Part shown: positions 1 through 7,582 of the stretch, in pieces | Layout: every line of letters begins with the position of its first letter | Position numbering within the stretch: the stretch's first letter is position 1 | From: Xanthomonas translucens pv. translucens DSM 18974 | Lineage (GTDB): Bacteria > Pseudomonadota > Gammaproteobacteria > Xanthomonadales > Xanthomonadaceae | Length of the DNA stretch: 19,594 bases | Direction of reading: 5' to 3' | Assembly: GCF_000331775.1 (NCBI RefSeq) | Contig: NZ_CAPJ01000429.1 | Location: forward strand, 1-19,594 | Notes under the pieces: generated by a model | What the model was told of the DNA's origin: nothing | The model's database searches: none | The model's input: the letters and a program-made list of their open reading frames with translations, nothing else | Position numbers and translations under genes: made by a program

Positions 1-2
1 AC

Positions 3-596
3 CTTGAGTGGTGTTCCATCCAGCAAGCCCAAGAGGCCGGGCGTTATCAATTGCACAACGGGACCGGTGGTGGACGGCCGCACACGCCTGCGCCAATGGA
101 AGCGGATTGCCGCGAGATCCACCAGACCCTCCGGGTGCTGCTGGCAACGATGGGCTACCCCATCTTTGAGCCGCTACGAAAACTGCATGCCTCTGCCGCG
201 GTTCAGAAGCCTCGCTATCACTGTCGTGGTCCAGACACCGAAGGCCTTGGCGAGTACACCACCGAGGGCATGGTGGTCCTGAAAGGCTCTACCGGTCGCT
301 TTGAAACGGTCGCATCAGTCCCTGATCGTATGCTCGCGACGCGTAAGGAGTTGCTGGAGCAGGGGGTGCTATCCGCTCAGGGGGCGCAGATCCGGTTTGA
401 GGTCGACCACCTGTTCCGGTCGCCCAGTGCTGCATCGGGATTGCTGCTGGGTCGCTCGTCCAACGGCTGGGACGATTGGAAAGATGCTTCGGGCCGTTCC
501 TTGGATACGGTTGAGCGCCAGGCAGTGCAGGATGGTGTGGATGCCGTGACCGGCCGCCGTTCGGGCGAAGTCGTTTTTGGGCGACTGGGGCGGTGA
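3..596 (+). CDS. GIY-YIG nuclease family protein with DUF4357 domain, 5'-truncated by window edge
   Basis: The reading frame is already open at base 3 and gives 197 residues before TGA at 594-596, so the N-terminus (where a GIY-YIG nuclease domain would lie) is outside the window. The visible part starts with a helical stretch typical of the region after GIY-YIG (EWCSIQQAQEAGRYQLHNG). It continues through a beta-rich segment (CRGPDTEGLGEY, GMVVLKGS) and ends in a recognisable DUF4357 module (FRSPSAASGLLLGRSSNGWD, then WKDASG). Proteins with this layout are often accessory genes beside type I restriction-modification loci, which fits the HsdR gene 1.9 kb downstream on the same strand. The substrate is unknown. 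The DUF4357 assignment is fairly firm; the GIY-YIG part is inferred from family architecture and is not seen. Confidence 0.72.
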   Translation, partial: LEWCSIQQAQEAGRYQLHNGTGGGRPHTPAPMEADCREIHQTLRVLLATMGYPIFEPLRKLHASAAVQKPRYHCRGPDTEGLGEYTTEGMVVLKGSTGRFETVASVPDRMLATRKELLEQGVLSAQGAQIRFEVDHLFRSPSAASGLLLGRSSNGWDDWKDASGRSLDTVERQAVQDGVDAVTGRRSGEVVFGRLGR

Positions 597-729
597 CTCA
601 AGAGGGGCAAGACAGCGCCGATGAGCCATCCATGTTCTAGGCTGGCTTTAACATAGGCCACTTTGATTTTCTTAGGCAATACTGGCGATCACATGGAGCC
701 GCCCGCGGCGTCTTGGTTAAACTCTTCAG

Positions 730-1893
730 ATGATCCGAGTTGATGTCCAACCTGAACTGTTGCGCTGGGCGCGGGACCGCGCGGGTCTGGATGCGCGGGC
801 GTTGACAGTGCGGTTCCCAAAGCTGCCGGAGTGGGAGGCGGGTGATCTGCAGCCAACGCTGCGGCAGCTTGAAAGCTATGCGCGTGCGACGCACGCGCCC
901 GTTGGCTACTTCTTCCTGCCGAGGCCGCCCGAGGAACCGCTTCCCATTCCAGACTTTCGTACCATCGGGGATCGTGCCGTTGCCCGGCCGGGCGCCGACC
1001 TGCTGGACACGCTCTATGCCTGCCAAGCTCGACAGGCCTGGTATCGCGATGAGGCGCTAGTCACGGGCCAGCGGCCGTTGCCGTTCATCGGAAGCATGGA
1101 CCTTTCCATTAGGCCAGAACGTGCCGCCGAGCAGTTGCGGCTGACGCTGGGGTTCAGCGTGCAGGCGCGACGGGAATGTCCCAGCTGGGCTGAGGCGTTG
1201 CGCTTGTTCGTTGCTCAGGCCGACGAGCTTGGTGTCTTGGTGATGGTCAGTGGCGTGGTGGGTAGCAACAACAATCGCGGCCTGGACCCTGAGGAGTTCC
1301 GCGGATTCGCCTTGGTAGACGCGCTCGCGCCGCTGGTCTTCATTAACGGCGCCGACAGCAAGTCCGCGCAGATGTTCACGCTGGCGCACGAACTGGCGCA
1401 TCTGTGGCTTGGGCAATCGGCGTTGAGCGATGCTGGCGTCGAGGGAGCCGGCCGGCCGCAACATGGCGCTGACGTTGAACGCTGGTGCAACCAGGTTGCC
1501 GCGGAGCTGCTGGTGCCGTTGCCCGTGTTTGTTGCGGCCCTGCGTGATGGCGAGCTGTTGGAAGAAGCGCTGCGCAGGCTCGCGCGGGAGTTCAAGGTCA
1601 GCACGTTGGTGGTGCTGCGCAGGATGCTGGATGCCGGCAGGCTGAGCCGCGATGCCTTCTGGCAGGCATTTCGTGCCGAGCAGGCTCGGTTGGCGGCGAT
1701 CCAGGCAACAAGCAGTGGTGGTGGCGATTTTTATCGCACGACGACCGCGCGGGTGGGCAAGCGTTTTGCCCGTTCCCTGGTGGAGAGCACGCTCGAAGGC
1801 CGTACGCTGTATCGCGACGCCTTCCAGATGCTGGGAATCGCGAAGACCGGGACATTCAACGAGCTTGGCCGCTCACTGGGACTGCCGACCTGA
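730..1893 (+). CDS. ImmA/IrrE (M78) family zinc metallopeptidase with HTH-like N-terminus; probable antitoxin or regulator
   Basis: This 387-residue protein has the COG2856 layout. The N-terminal ~75 residues resemble an Xre-type helix-turn-helix (LLRWARDRAGLDARALTVRF, then LPEWEAGDLQPTLRQLESYA), followed by the linker GYFFLPRPPEEPLPIPDFRT that is typical of the family. The catalytic motif is HELAH at residues 220-224, and E250 in VERWCNQVAAELLVP is the likely third zinc ligand. The C-terminal tail (residues ~330-387) also matches this long subfamily. Such proteins cleave DNA-binding regulators or act as antitoxins for neighbouring toxins. The TGA overlaps the next gene's ATG by one base (TGATG), so the two are probably translationally coupled. 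The upstream 133-bp spacer shows no clear Shine-Dalgarno site before the ATG at 730. Partner and substrate are inferred. Confidence 0.85.
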   Translation: MIRVDVQPELLRWARDRAGLDARALTVRFPKLPEWEAGDLQPTLRQLESYARATHAPVGYFFLPRPPEEPLPIPDFRTIGDRAVARPGADLLDTLYACQARQAWYRDEALVTGQRPLPFIGSMDLSIRPERAAEQLRLTLGFSVQARRECPSWAEALRLFVAQADELGVLVMVSGVVGSNNNRGLDPEEFRGFALVDALAPLVFINGADSKSAQMFTLAHELAHLWLGQSALSDAGVEGAGRPQHGADVERWCNQVAAELLVPLPVFVAALRDGELLEEALRRLAREFKVSTLVVLRRMLDAGRLSRDAFWQAFRAEQARLAAIQATSSGGGDFYRTTTARVGKRFARSLVESTLEGRTLYRDAFQMLGIAKTGTFNELGRSLGLPT

Positions 1894-2414
1894 TGGCTTA
1901 TCTGCTGGATGCAAATGTCTTTATCCAGGCCAAGAACCTGCAATACGGGTTCGATTTCTGCCCGGCGTTCTGGGATTGGCTGGTGATCAAGCATGCGGCC
2001 GGGAATGTTTTCAGCATTCGCCAGGTTGGCGAAGAGCTACAGACCGGTGAGGACGATCTGGCCGTGTGGGCGCACGCGCGCGGCGATGCATTCTTCCTTC
2101 CGCCTGACAATGCGGTGTTGGCTGCTGCTGCGCGGGTCAGCGCATGGGTTGCTAGTCAGCAATACGAGCCGGTCGCGGTGAACACCTTTCTGCAGGTCGC
2201 CGATTACTGGCTGGTGGCGTTCGCGTTGGCGGCAGGCCACGCTGTGGTGACGCATGAAGTGCCAGCCAATTCAACAAGGAAGATCAAGATTCCCAACGTC
2301 TGTGTAGGGCTTGGCGTGCGCTTCTTGACGCCATACCAGATGCTTCGACAGGAACGCGCGCGATTCGTGCTGGGGCCTCCCGCGCTTCCGGCGACGCCGG
2401 CACCATTGATTTAA
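1893..2414 (+). CDS. DUF4411 family protein (PIN-like nuclease fold), probable toxin partner of the upstream ImmA-like protein
   Basis: This 173-residue protein starts MAYLLDANVFIQAKN, the first strand and acidic residue (D6) of a PIN-type ribonuclease. Further conserved-looking positions are EEL in the first third, ADYWLVAFALAAGHAVVTHE around residues 105-124, and a basic strand KIKIPNVC near residue 135. This pattern is that of DUF4411, a VapC-like PIN family. PIN proteins cleave RNA using clustered acidic residues and Mg2+. The ATG overlaps the stop of the ImmA/IrrE-like gene, and comparative surveys have proposed COG2856/PIN pairs as toxin-antitoxin modules. The gene ends 32 bases before the HsdR start, so all three probably share a transcript. 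Toxicity is inferred, not visible. Confidence 0.8.
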   Translation: MAYLLDANVFIQAKNLQYGFDFCPAFWDWLVIKHAAGNVFSIRQVGEELQTGEDDLAVWAHARGDAFFLPPDNAVLAAAARVSAWVASQQYEPVAVNTFLQVADYWLVAFALAAGHAVVTHEVPANSTRKIKIPNVCVGLGVRFLTPYQMLRQERARFVLGPPALPATPAPLI

Positions 2415-2436
2415 ATAAGCAGCAAAGAATGCCAAC

Positions 2437-2441
2437 AGGGG
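2437..2441 (+). promoter_or_regulatory. Ribosome binding site that decides the HsdR start
   Basis: AGGGG lies five bases before the ATG at 2447. The in-frame ATG at 2429, six codons earlier, has only a weak purine run before it. The downstream ATG is therefore preferred as the start of hsdR. Confidence 0.6.
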
Positions 2442-2446
2442 ATCGG

Positions 2447-5400
2447 ATGAATCTGCACCAAGAACACCATTTCGAGCGAGAGATCTGCGCGCACCTTGCG
2501 GCCAGCGGCTGGCTCCACGAGGAGGGTGATGCGGACTTGTTCGACCGGGCGAGCGGCTTGTTCCTGCCCGATCTGCTGGCATGGATCGAGGCGACGCAAC
2601 CAGACAGCTTGCAGCGCCTGGTCAAGACGCACGGCCCCGCAACGCCGCAGGTGCTGGCCGAGCGCCTGCGTAAGAACCTCAACGAGCGCGGCACGCTGGA
2701 CGTGGTGCGCCGCGGCGTGGAGATGCTTGGCCTGCGCGAGCCGCTGGAGTTGGCGCAGTTCAAGCCGGCGTTGGCGATCAACCCGGACATCCAGGCCAGG
2801 TATGCGGCAAACCGGCTGCGTGTGGTGCGGCAGGTCCGCCATTCGCCTAACAATCCCGGTGACGAGCTGGATCTGGTGCTGTTCCTCAACGGTATCCCGG
2901 TGGCCACCGCCGAGCTGAAGAGTGACTTCACCCAGGGCGTAGACGACGCGGTGGACCAATACCGCTTCGACCGCCATCCCCATCCAAAAGGTGGCGTGCT
3001 TGAGCCGTTGCTGGGATTCCCTGGAGGGGCGCTGGTCCACTTTGCGGTTAGCCAGTCCGAAGTGATGATGACAACGCGGCTGGCCGGGACCGACACGGTC
3101 TTCCTGCCGTTCAATCGTGGCAACGACGGTGGTGCAGGCAACGCGCCAAACCCCGATGGCTATGCTACGGCCTATCTGTGGGAGGGGGTCTGGACTCGCG
3201 AAAGCTGGCTGGACATCCTGCACCGTTACCTGATCGGCAAGCGCGATGACAAGAAGCAGCTGGCCAACGTCATCTTCCCCCGCTATCACCAGCTGGATGC
3301 GACGCGACAACTGGTCGCCGATGTGCTGGCCAATGGTGCGGGTGGGCGTTACCTGATCCAGCATTCGGCCGGTTCAGGCAAAACAAACTCCATCGCCTGG
3401 ACAGCGCACTTCCTGGCCGACCTGCACGACGAACACCACACCAAGCTGTTCGACAGCGTGCTGGTGGTGAGCGATCGCACGGTGCTGGATGCTCAGCTGA
3501 AAGAGGCCTTGTTTGACTTCCAGCGCACCACCGGCGTGGTGGCCAGCATTACCAACGAATCCGGCAGCAAGAGCGCGCAGCTGAGCCAGGCATTGAAGGA
3601 CGGCAAGAAGATCATTGTCTGCACCATCCAGACCTTCCCCTTTGCATTGCAGGCCGTGCAGGAGCTTGCGGCGACCGAGGGCAAGCGTTTCGCAGTGATC
3701 GCCGACGAGGCGCACAGCTCGCAAACCGGCGAGGCCGCGGTCAAGCTCAAGCAAGTGCTTTCCGCAGAGGAGTGGGCCCAGCTGCAGGACGGTGGTGAAG
3801 TCGATACCGAAGCGCTGATCGCCGCGCAGATGGAAGCACGGGTGGGCGTGAAAGGCCTGACGTACGTGGCCTTCACCGCCACGCCAAAGGCCAAGACGCT
3901 GGAGCTGTTCGGCGGCAAAGGCGAAGACGGACTGCCAAAACCCTTCCATGTCTACTCGATGCGGCAGGCGATCGAGGAGAAGTTCATCCTCGATGTGTTG
4001 AAGAACTACACCACCTACAACCTGGCCTTCAAGCTTGCGCACAATGGGCAAGAGTACGACCAGCTCCAAGTAGAGCGAAGTTCGGCGTTGAAAGGGATCA
4101 TGCAGTGGGTGCGCTTGCATCCTTACAACATCGCCAGCAAGGTGCAGGTAGTGGTGGAGCACTTCCGCGAGAACGTGCAGCCGTTGCTGGGTGGGAAAGC
4201 CAAGGCGATGGTCGTGGTCGGCAGTCGCAAGGAGGCGGTGCGCTGGCAGAAGGCCATCCGCGGCTATATTGAGCGGCAGCACTATGCATTGGGCGTGCTA
4301 GTGGCGTTCTCGGGTGAGGTCAATGATCCGGACAGTTTCCCCGATGCAGTGACTGAATCGAATCAGCTGCTGAACCCGGGCCTGCGTGGGCGTGACATCC
4401 GTGAGGTCTTCAAGGAGCCGGACTATCACCTGCTCCTAGTTGCCAATAAGTTCCAGACGGGCTTCGACCAGCCGCTGCTGTGCGGCATGTACGTGGACAA
4501 GATGTTGGGCGGGATCCAGGCGGTGCAGACGCTGTCGCGACTCAATCGTTCCTATCCTGGAAAGGACACGACGTACGTGCTCGACTTCGTCAACGATCCT
4601 GCCGAGATCCTGAAGGCCTTCAGAACCTACTACAAGACCGTGGAGCTTGCATCGGTCACTGATCCGAATCAGGTGTATGACCTGCGTGCGAAGCTGGATG
4701 CAGCAGGTTACTACGATAGCTTTGAGGTCGAGCGCGTAGCGCGTGTTGAAATGGATTATGCAGGCACGCAGAAGCAGCTGGATGCTGCCATTGCGCCTGT
4801 GGCCGATCGCCTGCTGAAGCGATACAAGGCCTTGCAGCAGGAGAAGATCGAATCCGAAGCCCAAGATGACCAGAAGAAGGCGAAGGCGGCCAAGGATCAG
4901 CTGGACGCTTTGATCCTGTTCAAGAACGACATGGGTGCCTACACGCGTCTTTACGCATTCCTTGGCCAGATCTTCGACTATGGCAACACCGACATCGAAA
5001 AGCGCTTTCTGTTCTTCCGGCGTCTGATTCCGTTGCTCGAATTCGGGCGGGAGCGCGATACAGTGGACCTTTCCAAGGTCGTCCTCACGCACCACACGTT
5101 GAAGGGCCGCGGCAAGCAGCCGATGGGCCTCAATCAGGACGGCAGTTACAAACTGGCGCCGATGGATGCGGTGGGCAGTGGATCAGTGCAGGAGAAGCAG
5201 CAGGCCTACTTGGTGGAAATCATCGAGAAGGTGAATGGCCTTTTCCAAGGTGAGCTGACCGATGATGACCAATTGGTCTACGTTAATGGCGTCATCAAGG
5301 GAAAGCTTCTGGAGAACGACACGCTGGTGCAGCAAGCGAGCAGCAACAGCAAGGAGCAGTTCGCCAACTCGCCTGACCTGAAAGATGCGCTGATGCACGC

Positions 5401-5560
5401 CATCATGGATGCATTCGAAGCACACCAGACGATGAGCACGCAGGCGTTGGACTCTGAGCGCGTTCGCGATGGGCTGAAGGACATCCTTCTCGGTCCGGCG
5501 CAGCTGTATGAGGCGCTGCGAGCGCGATCGCTGTCTGGGGAACCGCCCCGACTTCCGTAA
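2447..5560 (+). CDS. hsdR: Type I restriction endonuclease subunit R (HsdR)
   Basis: This 1037-residue protein is the DNA-translocating and cleaving subunit of a type I restriction-modification complex. The N-terminal nuclease domain shows the PD-(D/E)xK residues D142, E156 and K158 (DLVLFLNG..., then AELKS), with the 14-residue D-to-E spacing known for EcoR124I HsdR. The superfamily-2 motor follows: Walker A GSGKT at ~309-313, DEAH at 420-423, FTATPK shortly after, and QTGFDQPLL plus LSRLNRSYPGKD as late helicase motifs. The helical C-terminal region that contacts the methylase core is present, and no frameshift or internal stop is seen. HsdM and HsdS are not downstream, so they must be upstream of the window or the gene is an orphan. 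The start at 2447 is chosen over 2429 because of its ribosome binding site. Confidence 0.95.
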   Translation: MNLHQEHHFEREICAHLAASGWLHEEGDADLFDRASGLFLPDLLAWIEATQPDSLQRLVKTHGPATPQVLAERLRKNLNERGTLDVVRRGVEMLGLREPLELAQFKPALAINPDIQARYAANRLRVVRQVRHSPNNPGDELDLVLFLNGIPVATAELKSDFTQGVDDAVDQYRFDRHPHPKGGVLEPLLGFPGGALVHFAVSQSEVMMTTRLAGTDTVFLPFNRGNDGGAGNAPNPDGYATAYLWEGVWTRESWLDILHRYLIGKRDDKKQLANVIFPRYHQLDATRQLVADVLANGAGGRYLIQHSAGSGKTNSIAWTAHFLADLHDEHHTKLFDSVLVVSDRTVLDAQLKEALFDFQRTTGVVASITNESGSKSAQLSQALKDGKKIIVCTIQTFPFALQAVQELAATEGKRFAVIADEAHSSQTGEAAVKLKQVLSAEEWAQLQDGGEVDTEALIAAQMEARVGVKGLTYVAFTATPKAKTLELFGGKGEDGLPKPFHVYSMRQAIEEKFILDVLKNYTTYNLAFKLAHNGQEYDQLQVERSSALKGIMQWVRLHPYNIASKVQVVVEHFRENVQPLLGGKAKAMVVVGSRKEAVRWQKAIRGYIERQHYALGVLVAFSGEVNDPDSFPDAVTESNQLLNPGLRGRDIREVFKEPDYHLLLVANKFQTGFDQPLLCGMYVDKMLGGIQAVQTLSRLNRSYPGKDTTYVLDFVNDPAEILKAFRTYYKTVELASVTDPNQVYDLRAKLDAAGYYDSFEVERVARVEMDYAGTQKQLDAAIAPVADRLLKRYKALQQEKIESEAQDDQKKAKAAKDQLDALILFKNDMGAYTRLYAFLGQIFDYGNTDIEKRFLFFRRLIPLLEFGRERDTVDLSKVVLTHHTLKGRGKQPMGLNQDGSYKLAPMDAVGSGSVQEKQQAYLVEIIEKVNGLFQGELTDDDQLVYVNGVIKGKLLENDTLVQQASSNSKEQFANSPDLKDALMHAIMDAFEAHQTMSTQALDSERVRDGLKDILLGPAQLYEALRARSLSGEPPRLP

Positions 5561-5729
5561 GCGAATAGATGGTTGGCTCAAGTTGGCTATTTACCACTTG
5601 CTTTCAAACACCTTGACGTTCCCCCACTGCAAGTAGCAATATTACTAAACGGGGCCTAGAAACTCCTCTTACAGCGGGCTACCACCTCCGACAACGGGTG
5701 GATCTTCATGCCGTTTGGCGAGAGATGCT
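5561..5729. other. AT-richer spacer at the end of the restriction locus
   Basis: This stretch has no gene. It is visibly richer in A and T than the flanks, especially around 5580-5650. TTGACG at 5613-5618 resembles a -35 box, but the best -10-like hexamer (TATTAC at 5640) lies 21 bases away, which is too far for a good promoter. The run CCACCTCCGACAACGGGTGG at ~5682-5701 could form a weak hairpin. The segment is a plausible junction between the acquired restriction module and the chromosomal background. Confidence 0.4.
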
Positions 5730-6026
5730 ATGACCGAGGCCGCCCGTCATCCCGATTCGGAGCCTGGCTATTACCTGCCAGAAGAAGCGCAGTACCGCCT
5801 ACAGCAGCTGCGCGATCATATGCTGTTCCTAGCGCGACTAGCTCAGCCACGCACTTTGGCCGAAGAACGCGAGGCCGCCAAGAGGGTGCGTGCGGGCGAG
5901 CTAGCGGTGTGCATGGAGCTGCTCGCGGAGCAGATGGACATGGTGCTGCGCGAGGTGTCGTGGCCGGCGCAGCGTCAGTCTCCGTATCAGGCACAAGGTC
6001 ATAGCGCCGATTGGGAGGCGCCATGA
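5730..6026 (+). CDS. Small XAC0095-like hypothetical protein
   Basis: This 98-residue protein starts MTEAARHPDSEPGYYLPEEA. The core (YYLPEEAQYRLQQLRDHMLF, then LARLAQPRT) resembles the XAC0095 family, small proteins found almost only in Xanthomonadaceae and of unknown function. It is predicted soluble and mostly helical, with no signal peptide. The ATG at 5730 is preferred over an in-frame TTG at 5715; a modest GAGAG lies upstream. The stop overlaps an ATG (ATGA at 6023-6026), which often marks a translationally coupled downstream gene, but the frame from that ATG runs antisense through the next gene and does not look like protein. A former partner may have been lost. The next gene is convergent and ends 40 bases away. 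The family assignment is from memory of the motif and is moderately sure. Confidence 0.6.
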   Translation: MTEAARHPDSEPGYYLPEEAQYRLQQLRDHMLFLARLAQPRTLAEEREAAKRVRAGELAVCMELLAEQMDMVLREVSWPAQRQSPYQAQGHSADWEAP

Positions 6027-6065
6027 ACGGTCTTCGGCTGCGTACACCCGTTGTCCAGGCTGGCC

Positions 6066-6707
6066 TCAGACGTTGCTGCGGATTTGCCTCGGCATGGTGT
6101 GGTTGCGGGCGTCTTGGCGGATGGCATCGCTGCCCGGTGTGCAGACCCTCTGCCGGTCCTCCTCCACCCGCTCGCGATAACACAGCGCCGCGATGCGCTC
6201 GCGCGGCAGCATGTAGTTGCCGATGCCCGGTTGCAGCCTGCGGGAGAAACCTGGCACCGGCACGCCCATCAGTTCGCCGAAGGTGCGGAAGGCGGAGTTG
6301 CTGTTGATGGTGGCGCCGAACAGCTTGAAGCCGTAGTTGGGGTAGTCCAGGTCCTGGGCGTTGAGTTCGGGTACGGCGCGCACCGCGGCATGCCAGCGCG
6401 CCAGGATTTCGTGCTTGTCGCCGCTGGCGGCGGTGCGCGCCGGCTGGCCGTCGCGCAGGTAGCTGGTGCGGTCGGGCTGGGCGCCGATTGCGTTCGCATA
6501 GTCCGCGTCGTGCGGGTAGTGCCAGGCGCGCAGCGCGTGCCTGCGTGCGTCGGTGCCGATCGGGATCGGCGTGCCGGTGTGCCGGTCGGTGGCCAGGCCG
6601 TGCAGTTCGGCCAGGGCGTTGCCGCGCTCGTCGCGCAGCACCCAGTAGGCGTGGCCGGCGATGCCGGCAATGCAGAGCAATCGTGCTTCGATCGAATGGT
6701 CGCGCAT
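6066..6707 (-). CDS. Conserved hypothetical protein with GHAYW and NSNS motifs, possible papain-like/NlpC-type fold
   Basis: This 213-residue protein starts MRDHSIEARLLCIAGIAGHA, with AGAAGAG four bases before the ATG. No signal peptide or membrane segment is seen. A first beta-rich block (AGIAGHAYWVLRDERGNALA, ELHGLATD) is followed by a helical middle (DKHEILARWHAAVRAVPELN) and a glycine-rich block (YPNYGFKLFGATINSNSAFR, TFGELMGVPVPG). A histidine in the first strand and an NSNS motif on a later helix recall circularly permuted NlpC/P60-like domains and DUF3750-type proteins, but no cysteine is seen at the expected nucleophile position. That link is a guess. It is the last gene of a three-gene - strand cluster, 27 bases after its neighbour. 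No function can be assigned; a secreted effector or enzyme is possible. Confidence 0.65.
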   Translation of the reverse strand: MRDHSIEARLLCIAGIAGHAYWVLRDERGNALAELHGLATDRHTGTPIPIGTDARRHALRAWHYPHDADYANAIGAQPDRTSYLRDGQPARTAASGDKHEILARWHAAVRAVPELNAQDLDYPNYGFKLFGATINSNSAFRTFGELMGVPVPGFSRRLQPGIGNYMLPRERIAALCYRERVEEDRQRVCTPGSDAIRQDARNHTMPRQIRSNV

Positions 6708-6734
6708 AAGGCTCTTCTTTCCGTCCGCTCGAGA

Positions 6735-7052
6735 CTAGCGCGGTGGGGTGGCGATGCAACTGCCCAGCGCGGTCTTGAGGTCCTGCATCGCCTGCGCCAC
6801 GCCCAGGTCGGCGAAGTAGGCGCCTGCACCCTTGAGGGCGATCCTGGCCTGGCCGGCGCCTTGCGCGCGCTCGATGCGCATGCGGAAGCCGCTGCGGTTG
6901 GCTTCTTCGAAGTCGCCCGATTCCAGCACGCCGTTGGCGGCGTCCTTGCGGGTGACCTTGGGCCAGGAACTGCTGGTCTCGGACAATTGGGCGATGCTGG
7001 TCTCGGCGCAGTCGAACAGGCGCTGGGTCGGCAGGTCGACGGGGATGGCCAT
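6735..7052 (-). CDS. Hypothetical protein, 105 residues
   Basis: This protein starts MAIPVDLPTQRLFDCAETSI and ends with LKTALGSCIATPPR. Two cysteines sit near the ends (about residues 15 and 99) and could pair if the protein reaches the periplasm, but no signal peptide is visible. The middle (GFRMRIERAQGAGQARIALK) looks like two beta strands, followed by an amphipathic helix (DLGVAQAMQDLKTAL). It lies 34 bases after the membrane-anchored protein gene and 27 bases before the 213-residue protein gene on the same strand, so all three are probably cotranscribed. No Shine-Dalgarno site is obvious before the ATG. The family is not recognised; it could be a chaperone or cognate partner of the larger downstream protein. 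Confidence 0.55.
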   Translation of the reverse strand: MAIPVDLPTQRLFDCAETSIAQLSETSSSWPKVTRKDAANGVLESGDFEEANRSGFRMRIERAQGAGQARIALKGAGAYFADLGVAQAMQDLKTALGSCIATPPR

Positions 7053-7086
7053 GACGGCTGCAGCGGTGCGCGATTGCCGGGCGGTG

Positions 7087-7368
7087 TTAGCGCCGCGCGC
7101 GCCGCCAGGCGATCAGCGCGGCGACCGCCGCCACGGCGGCAATCGTGCCGACGGCGGCCACTCTGGTCGCCAATTGCGTGCGCTGCGCGCGCCGGCGCAG
7201 GTCGCTGTCGGTGCCGCCTGCGGACAGCGGCGACTGGAACACCTCGCTGCGGGTGCCCGGTGCGCCGCGTGCGCGGAGCGCTTTGGCTGGCGCCTTGGCG
7301 CCGCGGCCTGCGGCGTCTGCGTGGGCGCCATTGACGCTGTGGAGGGGCGTGGCGGCTGCTGTGGTCAT
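7087..7368 (-). CDS. Small C-terminally membrane-anchored hypothetical protein
   Basis: This 93-residue protein starts MTTAAATPLHSVNGAHADAA and has a low-complexity, Ala/Arg-rich N-terminal half. A single predicted membrane segment (VAAVGTIAAVAAVAALIAW) sits at the extreme C-terminus and is followed by RRARR. This is a tail-anchor arrangement with the bulk of the protein probably in the cytoplasm. An in-frame ATG at 7398 would add ten residues; neither start has a strong ribosome binding site. It is the first gene of the three-gene - strand cluster and lies divergent from the alkB pseudogene. Composition is close to that of random GC-rich frames, so the coding call rests mainly on the clean membrane segment and the tight gene spacing. 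Confidence 0.5.
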   Translation of the reverse strand: MTTAAATPLHSVNGAHADAAGRGAKAPAKALRARGAPGTRSEVFQSPLSAGGTDSDLRRRAQRTQLATRVAAVGTIAAVAAVAALIAWRRARR

Positions 7369-7582
7369 GCTTTTCGTTGTCCTGCGCGCTGCGGTCATGC
7401 GTGCGTCTCGCCTGTGCTGTGATGTAGGTACATTTTGCATGCTCCCAAGCGCAACGTTAACGCAGCGCGGGCGAAAAGTAAGAATTCCCCATCGCGGGCG
7501 GCGCCATTGCGCCGCGTCGCAGCCGCTGATCCGTTCAGATGCTGGGATGGTGCCTGCTCTGCCGCGCGCCCATCTTGTGCCC

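Noticed and set aside
2429..2446. Upstream ATG for HsdR
   Set aside because: It has no good ribosome binding site, whereas AGGGG sits five bases before ATG 2447.
5613..5645. Sigma-70-like promoter (TTGACG with TATTAC)
   Set aside because: The 21-base spacing is too long and the -10 match is only four of six, so it is not called as a promoter.
6051..7334. A 427-codon open + strand frame
   Set aside because: It runs antisense across three - strand genes, one of which has a clear ribosome binding site and protein-like composition; no motif is seen in the + frame.
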